Assembly: GCA_012718855.1 (NCBI GenBank)
Contig: JAAYBS010000179.1
Coordinates: forward strand, 1 to 34,498
DNA length: 34,498 bases
Direction of reading: 5' to 3'
From: Syntrophomonadaceae bacterium
Lineage (GTDB): Bacteria > Bacillota > Syntrophomonadia > Syntrophomonadales > Syntrophomonadaceae
Shown here: piece after piece, positions 15,374-22,325 of the stretch
Layout: each line of letters opens with the position of its first letter
Numbering within the stretch: the first letter of the stretch is position 1
Program-made: the position numbers and the translations under genes
The notes under the pieces: generated by a model
What the model was told of the DNA's origin: nothing
Seen by the model: only the letters and a program-made list of their open reading frames with translations
Database searches by the model: none

Positions 15374-15493
15374 CTAAAGTTTGTCCCACCAGTCTGTATT
15401 AGTAAATAAAAATAGTCCTACCAGGGACATAACCAAACCAACTCCCAAGCATAGAACTACTATTACTATTGCGGTAGTTTCTGAAACATCCAT
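15374..15493 (-). CDS. 39-residue single-pass membrane peptide
   Basis: A small gene on the minus strand: ATG at 15493, stop TAG at 15374-15376. AGGTG lies 6 bases before the start, within a good GAGGTGATCAGG leader. The peptide begins MDVSETT, has one long hydrophobic helix (AIVIVVLCLGVGLVMSLVGL, then FLF) and ends in a polar aromatic tail TNTDWWDKL. It has one Cys in the membrane and an acidic N-terminus. A 9-bp inverted repeat lies just upstream. It is convergent with the radical SAM gene and divergent from the protease gene. I know no family for it. The coding call rests on the ribosome binding site and the clean transmembrane design. Confidence 0.6.
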   Translation of the reverse strand: MDVSETTAIVIVVLCLGVGLVMSLVGLFLFTNTDWWDKL

Positions 15494-15517
15494 CCTGATC
15501 ACCTCATTACCTTACCG

Positions 15518-15539
15518 CTTTTAATGATAACATTAAAAG
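15518..15539. promoter_or_regulatory. Inverted repeat upstream of the 39-residue peptide gene
   Basis: CTTTTAATG (15518-15526), ATAA, CATTAAAAG (15531-15539): a perfect 9-bp inverted repeat about 25 bases upstream of the start at 15493, between this gene and the divergent protease gene. It could be an operator or a leader hairpin. Confidence 0.4.
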
Positions 15540-15663
15540 TCAGCTTTGGGTAAACATTTTATCCGTTTAGTTGGACGGTAAAATAGAAAATTCGGTTAAT
15601 ATGAGCGGATAGTGGCAACATATTAGCTCTTTTTGCTTACTATATAGCGAGGAGAGTGATTAT

Positions 15664-16629
15664 ATGCGAATAAAACCGATTCCAATATCGGGGGTTTTTA
15701 ATCATACCCTGAGTGAAACGCCCTGGGCTCCGCCAGGAATAGAACTTATGAAGGCTCCATATATATGGACCCAAACCAGGGGCAGCGGCATTGTAGTTGC
15801 CGTTATCGACACCGGTATTGATTATACCCATCCTGACTTGCAGAAGAATGTCATTGGGGGAAAAAGCCTGGTCTCAGGAGAGTCAGATTATCGTGATATG
15901 AATGGACATGGTACACATGTAGCCGGTATTATAGCAGCCAACGGTAAAATATTGGGAATGGCACCGGAGGCAAAGTTGTTGGCGGTAAAAGTTCTAAATC
16001 GCTTTGGGTATGGCTCCAATGCCAGTATAAATGCCGGCATAGCCTGGGCTAGACAGTGGCAGGGGAAAAACGGAGAATCGGTCAATGTTATTAATATGAG
16101 TCTGGGAGGCCCCCTTCCCAATAAGTCTATGCACGATGAGATTATTAAAGCAGTTAATCAGGGAATTATTGTAGTTTGTGCAGCCGGAAATTCCGGAGAT
16201 GGTAATCCGGATACCTCAGAAATATCATTTCCCGCTTATTATCCCGAAACTATAGGGGTAGGAGCTGTTGATCTTAAAACCGGTATAGCTGATTTTAGTA
16301 ATTCCAATAATCGTATAGACATTGTAGCTCCCGGAGTAAATACCTACTCTACTTATCTGGAGGGCAAATATGTGGAGTTGTCAGGAACATCTATGGCTGC
16401 CCCCCATATATCCGGAGCGGTAGCCTTAATTATTGCTGCCCATCGTATTCAATATGGAAATAATCCAACCCCTGAGGAAGTTCGTCAATATCTGTATGAT
16501 CACTCTATTGATTTAGGAGAGCTGGGTTTTGATAATTTATATGGTTATGGAATGTTCACATTTAATAATGATGGTGGCAAGTCATTGAAAAAAGTGATAA
16601 AAAGAATGAATCAGCGGTTAGTATCTTAA
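15664..16629 (+). CDS. Intracellular subtilisin-type serine protease (S8 family)
   Basis: 321 residues, close to the length of Bacillus intracellular subtilisins. There is no signal peptide. The N-terminus MRIKPIPISGVF resembles the short LIPY-type inhibitory segment that those enzymes clip off to activate. The catalytic triad is Asp49 (VIDTGID), His82 (NGHGTHVAG) and Ser243 (GTSMAAPH), with oxyanion Asn176 (CAAGN). Segments such as NVINMSLGGPLP, ADFSNSNNRIDIVAPG and the NPDTSEISFPAYYPETIGVGA region also match that group. It is expected to degrade cytosolic proteins in stationary phase or sporulation. GAGGAG lies 8 bases before ATG. It is transcribed alone and divergently from the 39-residue peptide gene. 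Confidence 0.9.
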   Translation: MRIKPIPISGVFNHTLSETPWAPPGIELMKAPYIWTQTRGSGIVVAVIDTGIDYTHPDLQKNVIGGKSLVSGESDYRDMNGHGTHVAGIIAANGKILGMAPEAKLLAVKVLNRFGYGSNASINAGIAWARQWQGKNGESVNVINMSLGGPLPNKSMHDEIIKAVNQGIIVVCAAGNSGDGNPDTSEISFPAYYPETIGVGAVDLKTGIADFSNSNNRIDIVAPGVNTYSTYLEGKYVELSGTSMAAPHISGAVALIIAAHRIQYGNNPTPEEVRQYLYDHSIDLGELGFDNLYGYGMFTFNNDGGKSLKKVIKRMNQRLVS

Positions 16630-16778
16630 CAAAATATCAAACCCAAATTTTTAAATAAGCATTGATGATGACCAAGAGCTGACTGGATAGTTTAAAAAAG
16701 AGGAAAAACCAGCTGCACTATAGAATAAACATTATAGTACCTACAAGTTTTTTAGGAAGAGAAGAGGGGGATGATTAT

Positions 16779-17606
16779 ATGTCAGATAAACTACACATAT
16801 TTGCTGTATCTGATTCAGTAGGTGAAACTGCTGAAAAGATTGCTGTGGCATCGGTTTTACAATTTAAAGTTGAGCGTAGTATTACCCGCTTCTCACGGGT
16901 TACCAAGGAAGAACAAGTAGACCGGATCATTGAACAGGCAGTAAACGAGTCTGCTATTATTATCTACACAGTTGTAAAACCTGAGTTATCTGAGTATATT
17001 GACCGACAATCCCGGGAAAAGGGAGTGATGTCAGTAAATCTTATGGCGCCGTTATTTGAAATCATAGAGCAGAAAACCGGGCTGAAACCGGCCTATATAT
17101 CAGGCCTTACCCACACCCTCGATGATCAGTATTTTAACCGCATGCAGGCCATTGAATTTACAATTGAACATGACAATGGACAGAACCTGGATACTTTCAA
17201 GGATGCTGATTTAATAATACTGGGTATGCCCAGAACCTCGAAGACCCCCTTATCCATGCATCTGGCCAATTTGGGTCTTAAGGTAGCCAATTATCCCATT
17301 CTGGTGGATACCGAAATTCCTGAGCAAATATTGGATTTGAAGGGAAAAGTCCCTATGGTTGGGCTGACTATCGATATGGAGACCTTAATGGCGTTACGTA
17401 AAGAAAGATTAAGAAGTTTTGAAATCTCCGAAGACCATGAATCACTTGATGAAATGGTTGCTGAGGAACTGGATAATGCTTATCGTATTTATGCCCGGCT
17501 AAAATGTCTGGTAATAGATGTTACGCTGGATGATGTAGGTGAAGTTGGAAACACCATTACCCATAAGTTTAACCTGCCCCTGAGGGTTACTCATCACAGA
17601 TTCTAA
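16779..17606 (+). CDS. Pyruvate, phosphate dikinase regulatory protein (bifunctional kinase/phosphorylase, DUF299)
   Basis: 275 residues of the PPDK/PEP-synthase regulator family. These enzymes inactivate PPDK or PpsA by ADP-dependent phosphorylation of a Thr next to the catalytic His, and reverse it by phosphorolysis. The start IFAVSDSVGETAEKIA is a family signature. The nucleotide loop is GMPRTSKTPLSM (149-160), followed by NYPILVDTEIPEQI, VGLTIDMETLMALRKERL and the C-terminal DVTLDDVGEVGNTI. GAGGGGG precedes ATG. Its dikinase partner is not in the window. In a syntroph it would set the direction of pyruvate/PEP interconversion. Members of this kind are called yqfL in Bacillus and ppsR in E. 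coli. Confidence 0.93.
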   Translation: MSDKLHIFAVSDSVGETAEKIAVASVLQFKVERSITRFSRVTKEEQVDRIIEQAVNESAIIIYTVVKPELSEYIDRQSREKGVMSVNLMAPLFEIIEQKTGLKPAYISGLTHTLDDQYFNRMQAIEFTIEHDNGQNLDTFKDADLIILGMPRTSKTPLSMHLANLGLKVANYPILVDTEIPEQILDLKGKVPMVGLTIDMETLMALRKERLRSFEISEDHESLDEMVAEELDNAYRIYARLKCLVIDVTLDDVGEVGNTITHKFNLPLRVTHHRF

Positions 17607-17638
17607 GTAAGCAACAGTTTAATAAAACTACATTGATT

Positions 17639-17671
17639 AAGGCGGTCCTTTTGGGACTGCCTTTTATTTTT
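17639..17671 (+). terminator. Rho-independent terminator after the PPDK regulator gene
   Basis: AAGGCGGTCC (17639-17648), a TTTT loop, then GGGACTGCCTT with one G-T wobble, followed by TTATTTTT. Confidence 0.8.
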
Positions 17672-17681
17672 GGGTAATATA

Positions 17682-17688
17682 TGTCGAA
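17682..17688 (+). promoter_or_regulatory. Candidate Spo0A box before the histidine kinase gene
   Basis: TGTCGAA (17682-17688) matches the 0A-box core exactly. A one-mismatch copy AGTCGAA lies at 17746-17752. Both are in the 110-base leader of the kinase gene at 17785. No convincing vegetative promoter is present, so a regulated promoter is plausible. Confidence 0.35.
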
Positions 17689-17784
17689 ATAATCTATTCT
17701 AATAGACTATTTGACGATATTTTCCCGAAGGAACCAGGACAATATAGTCGAAACTATAAAATAATTAGAATAGAGGATAGGTGA

Positions 17785-19791
17785 ATGTTGAAAGAATTAC
17801 CAAAAACCGAATTGGAAAAAATATCGCTGGAAGTTTTGTCCGATTGCAATAACGATTATATACCAGGGGGAAATTCAGTTCTGGAAAGGGTCAATTTACC
17901 GCTGGTTATAAGTGATCTTTCGGGTAATATATTAGATATCAATCAAGCCGGCCTAAATTTGCTTGGTTATAATTATAAGCAATTTATATCGATAGTTTTT
18001 GAACCCCTTATAATTTCATCACCGGAAAACTATCATTTATCAAATCACCCTTTTGAATATGGTGTTTTGTATCTGCCCGATATACAGGGACAGGTACATT
18101 ATTTTTGGGTAGAAATACTAAAGAATAAAAACTTTAATATAAATTTACTGATGCCGGCAGACAATTATCCGGGAGGAAAAAAGTTTCTGTCAAGTTTATA
18201 CCTGAATCAACTACGAAAATTAGAACTTGAACATAGAAAAAGGCTGGAAGCTTTTCATACCGCAATAGATTTAAGCCTTGCTGAAGCGGGGCTTTATGAT
18301 GGCAACCAGTTAATATATGTAACTGAAAGTTTATGTAAAGCTACTGGTTATAAAAAAGAAGAGTTATTGGCAATGGTAAATCTGGAATGGATTGCTCCCG
18401 CTTCCCGTCGTTATATTAACGCTATAATTGAACAAGTTATCAATAAGGAAGTTAACAACCGAAAATATCAGGCTATGATTATTACTGCTGATGGACAGCG
18501 TATACCTTATGAATTTAATATTTTCTCCCTTTACTATATAGATTCTACGGTAGCCATGTTAATTGGGCGCGATATTAGCCAGTTAAGGGAACAGGAATTA
18601 ATTAAACGCCGTAACCGGCGAAAGGCAAATGTGGTTAATCGTATCATGCGTATTCTGGCAGAAACTCAAGGAGTTGAAAATGCCATAGGTACAATACTGC
18701 AATGTTTTAGGGAGGAATTTTCCGGTTTTGGCTTTGAGATTGGGTTATGGGATACTGATAAGCATATCAGCATGTATTCATGTGTTAATGGGATTAACAG
18801 AAACTATATGCTCCTGGCTGAATCCAACCATAGATTATGGACGGCAATAAATCAACACCGAACTATTTCACATGTAATTGAGCCCAGCTTTTTTGATGAG
18901 GAACGTATCTACTGGGAACTTGGCTACCGGAGTATAATTCAAATCCCTATAAAAGGATTGGCTCAACCCTTTGGGATTTTTCGCTGTTTAATAACTGATG
19001 CTACTTTGGAAACCAACCTGATAGAAGAAATTGTAGCTGAAATTGTTCTGGCCCTGCAGACCTTTTTATACCGGGAGAAAATTGCCCAAATCAGTCGTGA
19101 AGCTGCCGAACAGGAAGTAAATGTTTTACTGAGCAAGTTTTCGCTTATTGGTGAAATGTCAGCCAGTATTGCTCATGAAGTGCGTAATCCTATGACTACA
19201 GTCAAAGGCATGGCACAGTTGCTGGAAATGGAACACCCCGAGAAAGCCGAGTACTATCAATTAATGATAGAGGAAACTAACCGGGCTAATGAAATTCTAA
19301 CTGAATTTCTAAGCTTATCAAAAAATTATTATAGTAAACCTGCTCAGGTTAATTTAAAGGAAATATTAGACCGGGCTGTTGATTTACTATATGCAGAAAT
19401 ACTTCATCATGCAGTAAATACAGTCTGTGAGCTTAATCCGGATATTTGGGTATTTGGTGATGAAGAAAAACTTAGACAGGCATTTCTTAACATCCTGATT
19501 AATGCGGTTGAAGCCAGTCAATCTGGTAATACGATAACAATTAAAACCAGAATGGAAAAGGGAACAGTATTTCTGACTATTTCAGACCAGGGAGTGGGAA
19601 TGACTGAATCCGTTATTAAACATATAATGGAACCATTTTTTACAACCAAGGAGTATAATACCGGTCTGGGTTTATCGGTGAGTTACAAAATAATTAAAGA
19701 CCATGGGGGAAATATTAGTATCACCAGTCGTCTGCACCATGGTAGTACAATTGAAATTCAGCTTCCAATCGTAAAGCCAAAAAAATCTTGA
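17785..19791 (+). CDS. Cytosolic PAS-PAS-GAF sensor histidine kinase, sporulation-kinase-like
   Basis: 668 residues without membrane segments. In order: a PAS-like domain (about 30-110, LPLVISDLSGNILDINQAGL), a coiled linker, a second PAS domain (about 150-270, from LEAFHTAIDLSLAEAGLYDG, GRDIS end), a GAF-like domain (about 285-430, EFSGFGFEIGLWDTD and IIQIPIKG), then HisKA with phospho-acceptor His464 in IAHEVRNPMTTVKG. The HATPase domain has the N box with Asn573 (NILINAVEAS), G1 DQGVGM (Asp601) and G2 GLGLSVS (near 627). It should autophosphorylate on an internal signal. With no adjacent response regulator it is an orphan kinase, like those feeding Spo0F/Spo0A. Upstream 0A boxes fit that view. 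Start ATG 17785 has GAGG 8 bases upstream. Confidence 0.9.
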   Translation: MLKELPKTELEKISLEVLSDCNNDYIPGGNSVLERVNLPLVISDLSGNILDINQAGLNLLGYNYKQFISIVFEPLIISSPENYHLSNHPFEYGVLYLPDIQGQVHYFWVEILKNKNFNINLLMPADNYPGGKKFLSSLYLNQLRKLELEHRKRLEAFHTAIDLSLAEAGLYDGNQLIYVTESLCKATGYKKEELLAMVNLEWIAPASRRYINAIIEQVINKEVNNRKYQAMIITADGQRIPYEFNIFSLYYIDSTVAMLIGRDISQLREQELIKRRNRRKANVVNRIMRILAETQGVENAIGTILQCFREEFSGFGFEIGLWDTDKHISMYSCVNGINRNYMLLAESNHRLWTAINQHRTISHVIEPSFFDEERIYWELGYRSIIQIPIKGLAQPFGIFRCLITDATLETNLIEEIVAEIVLALQTFLYREKIAQISREAAEQEVNVLLSKFSLIGEMSASIAHEVRNPMTTVKGMAQLLEMEHPEKAEYYQLMIEETNRANEILTEFLSLSKNYYSKPAQVNLKEILDRAVDLLYAEILHHAVNTVCELNPDIWVFGDEEKLRQAFLNILINAVEASQSGNTITIKTRMEKGTVFLTISDQGVGMTESVIKHIMEPFFTTKEYNTGLGLSVSYKIIKDHGGNISITSRLHHGSTIEIQLPIVKPKKS

Positions 19792-19915
19792 TTAATATAC
19801 CGGGATTAGAGCTTTATTGATAAACTTTGACACTATAGCCCTGCATTTAATTTGCCTTTCTACTATTCATGTGATTTATTTAAAGATAAGAAAAATACAA
19901 AAGGAATAATACAAT

Positions 19916-20161
19916 ATGCCATATGTTTATATTTTACGCTGCATCGATCAAACCTATTATACCGGTTATACAACTGACTTAACCCGCCGGGTTGACCAGC
20001 ATAATCAGGGCATCGCCAGCCGCTATACCCGGGGCAGAAGGCCGGTAGAACTGGTTTACAGTGAAGAATTATCCACTAAAAGTCTGGCCCTAAAACGAGA
20101 AATCGAAATAAAAAAATTAAAACGCCCTCAAAAAGAAAAATTAATCGCTTCATATACTTGA
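19916..20161 (+). CDS. GIY-YIG domain protein (UPF0213/YhbQ-YazA family)
   Basis: 81 residues, standard length. The two-part GIY-YIG motif reads YVYIL and YTGYTTDL. The conserved Arg follows in TRRVDQH, and the metal-binding Glu is in KREIEIKKLKRPQK. The fold is that of small endonucleases. YhbQ-type members have been linked to DNA repair, but their biological role is unsettled. AAGGAA lies 9 bases before ATG. It is alone, followed by a spacer with two weak hairpins. Confidence 0.9.
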   Translation: MPYVYILRCIDQTYYTGYTTDLTRRVDQHNQGIASRYTRGRRPVELVYSEELSTKSLALKREIEIKKLKRPQKEKLIASYT

Positions 20162-20263
20162 GGATTTGGCATAATTCCAGAATCCTGCCATATTGTCACT
20201 CTTCACGAAGTAAAGAGTCTCAGTTGGCTTTGAGATTCCCTCCAAACCTTTACATAAAAACAG

Positions 20264-20308
20264 GTTCCTGCGGGAAAAGCTAAGAAAAGCGTAAAAGGAG
20301 GCAGGAAC
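20264..20308 (+). promoter_or_regulatory. Inverted repeat enclosing the ribosome binding site of the small-protein pair
   Basis: GTTCCTGC (20264-20271) and GCAGGAAC (20301-20308) are exact reverse complements. The right arm touches the AAAAGGAGG ribosome binding site (20293-20301) of the gene at 20315. The stem would leave the start codon outside but hold the ribosome binding site in or next to the hairpin, so translation could be controlled by folding or by a protein bound to the stem. Confidence 0.4.
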
Positions 20309-20314
20309 AGTTTT

Positions 20315-20590
20315 ATGAAAAAAGGCACAATTATGAACAAAGCTGACTTTTTGAAAAAAGGTGATTATGCCAAGGAAGAGTATGAAGGGTTAATCGTTTG
20401 TGCAGATAACAGTACCGGAAAGTATAATCTGGGAGTAGAAATTGATGATGAAAATATAGTAATAATTGACCAGGCTACCCCTGAACAGGTAAATCAACGC
20501 GTACAGGAACTATCAGCTAAAGTCCCCGAAATTCAAAAACAATATCAGACTGGCAGCCATATTTACCATACCAGTTCAGAAATGGAGTAA
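20315..20590 (+). CDS. Small acidic protein of unknown family, first of a tandem pair
   Basis: 91 residues, soluble. From ATG 20315 the ribosome binding site AAGGAGG is 13 bases away, which is long. An in-frame ATG at 20333 (MNKADFLKKGD) is an alternative start but has only a weak AAAGG before it. The core is YEGLIVCADNSTGKYNLGVE, then IDDENIVIIDQ. A predicted helix follows (EQVNQRVQELSAKVPEIQKQY). The same pattern recurs in the next gene, so the two are paralogues from a local duplication. The GKYNLGV / GYYNIGI turn and following I-D-x-x-x-V strand suggest a small beta-sheet with a C-terminal helix. I recognise no domain. The stop is 4 bases before the next start. Confidence 0.75.
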   Translation: MKKGTIMNKADFLKKGDYAKEEYEGLIVCADNSTGKYNLGVEIDDENIVIIDQATPEQVNQRVQELSAKVPEIQKQYQTGSHIYHTSSEME

Positions 20591-20594
20591 GAAT

Positions 20595-20876
20595 ATGGGC
20601 GATGTATTCAGTTATGAAACTCCTATTTTAAGCATTGATGAATTCAGCATTGGATTGCTGGAAAAAGATCGCGTTGATGGATTATTAATTCGTTGTGATG
20701 AAAATGGCTACTATAATATTGGCATTCAAATAAATGACAAAGAAGTGGTAAAGGTCGACTCTGCCGCGGAAGACGACGCCATGCGCAAGATTCAATACTG
20801 GGCGGAAAGAGTTGAACAGGTACGCCAGCAATATAAAAGCCGTGAACCACAACTCGGGCCGTTTACAGATCAATAG
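20595..20876 (+). CDS. Small acidic protein of unknown family, second of a tandem pair
   Basis: 93 residues. The ribosome binding site GGAG (20584-20587) lies in the end of the first gene, 7 bases before ATG 20595, so translation is likely coupled. Its core VDGLLIRCDENGYYNIGIQI, then NDKEVVKVDSA and the helix RKIQYWAERVEQVRQQY, aligns along the whole length with the preceding protein at roughly 30% identity by eye. The N-terminal 20 residues differ (ETPILSIDEFSIGLLEKD). No signal peptide or membrane segment. Function unknown; two related subunits made together may form a heteromer. Confidence 0.78.
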   Translation: MGDVFSYETPILSIDEFSIGLLEKDRVDGLLIRCDENGYYNIGIQINDKEVVKVDSAAEDDAMRKIQYWAERVEQVRQQYKSREPQLGPFTDQ

Positions 20877-20913
20877 CCGCCAATAATTAAGCCTGACCAT
20901 CCCGACCTCAATA

Positions 20914-20942
20914 TTGACTAGAAAGTATTTTCCTGATAAGAT
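20914..20942 (+). promoter_or_regulatory. Promoter of tRNA-Pro
   Basis: TTGACT (20914-20919), a 17-base spacer and TAAGAT (20937-20942). The predicted start is about 5 bases before the tRNA. Confidence 0.65.
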
Positions 20943-20953
20943 ATTGTTTGCGT

Positions 20954-21030
20954 CGGGATGTGGCTCAGCTTGGTAGAGCGCTTGGTTCGGGACCAAGAGG
21001 CCGCAGGTTCAAATCCTGTCATCCCGACCA
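20954..21030 (+). tRNA. tRNA-Pro, anticodon CGG
   Basis: A full cloverleaf of 77 bases: acceptor CGGGATG with CATCCCG (7 bp), D arm GCTC...GAGC, anticodon stem CTTGG with CCAAG around loop TTCGGGA (anticodon CGG, reads CCG), T arm GCAGG TTCAAAT CCTGT. The discriminator is A and the CCA end is encoded (21028-21030). A promoter and a terminator bracket it. Confidence 0.97.
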
Positions 21031-21049
21031 GTTATAATTAGCATAAGAA

Positions 21050-21078
21050 CGGGGGACAGTTGTTGTCCCCCGATTTTG
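21050..21078 (+). terminator. Rho-independent terminator of tRNA-Pro
   Basis: CGGGGGACA (21050-21058) pairs with TGTCCCCCG (21064-21072), followed by ATTTTG. Confidence 0.85.
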
Positions 21079-21115
21079 TTATAATTAGAAATATAGCCTG
21101 CAGGTTGACTTTTCT

Positions 21116-21994
21116 TTATTCACCCGAACGACTCTTTTTACGGCGGCGATACAGGTATCTGATCAGGTAGAAAATTAATCCAAATACAACTACCCAGGGC
21201 AGGATTACCACCAGGAATACCACTAAACCGCTGCCAAAATCAATCAGCGTATTAAGACTGTTGATCAGTCCCTGCCAGGCTTTACCGATGGTACCCTGCG
21301 GAGCTTTCAGACTGCCGGGCAGTGCTTGTTCCAGAGTTATGTTTACTGTGCTGTAACTGGTAGCGTTGTTCAAGTATTTCAGACGCCCTTTGATTACCTC
21401 TATGTCGCTGCGAACAGCTCCCAATTCCTTTTCCACACTGACAATATCTGTAATAGTGTTGGCTTTCTCCAATAGAGCCAACAGCCTCGCTTCTTTGGCT
21501 TCCAGTACTTTCAATCGGGCTTCGGCATCGTAATACTCCTCAGTGACATCTTCAGTGGAAATGGTCTTATCGGTTAGTTCTCCATACCCGGATATGGTTT
21601 CCACCATGGAGGTTAATTTATCTGCCGGAACTTTTACTGATAAACTGGCTGATATTTTATCTTCGTAGCGGTATTGCCGGCTATTAACCAGATAACCACC
21701 CATCCTGGCAGTCAGATCAGTAATTTGGTCAACCGTGGCGGGAACATCTTTTACCTGTAGAGTAAGGTCAGCGTTTTGAATAATCTTACGCTCCATGCTC
21801 GCCGGAGTCCTGATTTCGTTATCAGCGGGGAGCTTAAACTGTCCGCTTGGGGCAGCATTTTCTGAAAGGTTGGCATCTTTGGTATTGCTTCCGCAACCGG
21901 AAAACATTCCCAGCAGCAAACATAATACCAGTAACAGCAACAAGTTATTGAATACTGACATTGGTCTTCCCGGGAAAGGTTTAATATTGGGCAT
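21116..21994 (-). CDS. DUF4349 lipoprotein with coiled coil and C-terminal membrane anchor
   Basis: 292 residues from ATG 21994. An upstream in-frame ATG at 22006 directly abuts the GAGGGGAG ribosome binding site and is less likely. The signal peptide ends at lipobox FSGC. The DUF4349 domain begins near ERKIIQNADLTLQVKDV and runs through MGGYLVNSRQY and LSVKVPADKL. A coiled-coil hairpin follows (EARLKVLEAKEARLLALLEK, VEKELGAVRSDIEVIKGRLK), then NNATSYSTVNITLEQ. A final membrane helix (GLVVFLVVILPWVVVFGLIF) and a basic tail (RRRKKSR) put the C-terminus in the cytosol. The protein would thus be held at both ends of its external domain. DUF4349 proteins are common in Gram-positives with no assigned function. 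Confidence 0.85.
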   Translation of the reverse strand: MPNIKPFPGRPMSVFNNLLLLLVLCLLLGMFSGCGSNTKDANLSENAAPSGQFKLPADNEIRTPASMERKIIQNADLTLQVKDVPATVDQITDLTARMGGYLVNSRQYRYEDKISASLSVKVPADKLTSMVETISGYGELTDKTISTEDVTEEYYDAEARLKVLEAKEARLLALLEKANTITDIVSVEKELGAVRSDIEVIKGRLKYLNNATSYSTVNITLEQALPGSLKAPQGTIGKAWQGLINSLNTLIDFGSGLVVFLVVILPWVVVFGLIFYLIRYLYRRRKKSRSGE

Positions 21995-22120
21995 TTTGTC
22001 AATCATCTCCCCTCAAAAATAGGTGGCGGCATCATGGAGTGGCTATAGCTGCTAATCAGTATAATTTAATCTTACAATATAAACCCTATACCGGACATAC
22101 GAAAATATTTATAAATCCTG

Positions 22121-22180
22121 TCATGGGGCTTCCCAATCTTTAACAACAATACTGATAACCCCTAACCGTTTATCACTCAT
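22121..22180 (-). pseudogene. Truncated relic resembling the TM1266-type iron-only hydrogenase system regulator
   Basis: On the minus strand, ATG at 22180 is preceded at 8 bases by GGAG and opens a frame reading MSDKRLGVISIVVKDWEAP before TGA at 22121-22123. The N-terminus of TM1266-family proteins (about 80 residues, ferredoxin-like fold, found beside [FeFe]-hydrogenase or maturase genes) has this KR-x-G-V-x-x-I-x-V-E pattern, from memory. It lies just downstream of hydA. The following ~110 bases do not continue the family clearly in any frame, so I read it as a degraded copy. A translated 19-residue peptide is a less likely alternative. The rest of the 22007-22325 gap holds the hydA terminator and a TATACT -10 (minus strand) for the DUF4349 gene. 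Confidence 0.45.
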
Positions 22181-22194
22181 GTTGCCATCTCCGA

Positions 22195-22231
22195 AACGAA
22201 AATATAGCCGCTCTCCGATCAGAGAAGCGGC
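22195..22231 (-). terminator. Terminator of the hydCBA transcript
   Basis: On the minus strand the stem is GCCGCT (complement of 22226-22231) with AGCGGC (complement of 22207-22212), extended by CTC/GAG with one bulged base, then TATATTTTCGTTT. It lies about 95 bases after the hydA stop. Confidence 0.65.
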
Positions 22232-22325
22232 ATATAAAATAATTGTCTGTCCCCGCTAATTCAGCTACCTGTCTTATTATCAGGGATATTATCTATACCC
22301 AATATCATATGGTACATAAATACAA

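Noticed and set aside
20954-21030. tRNA-Pro as an integration site for a mobile element
   Set aside because: No integrase gene or phage gene lies near it. The only repeat of its 3' end is a 10-base match 120 bases upstream.
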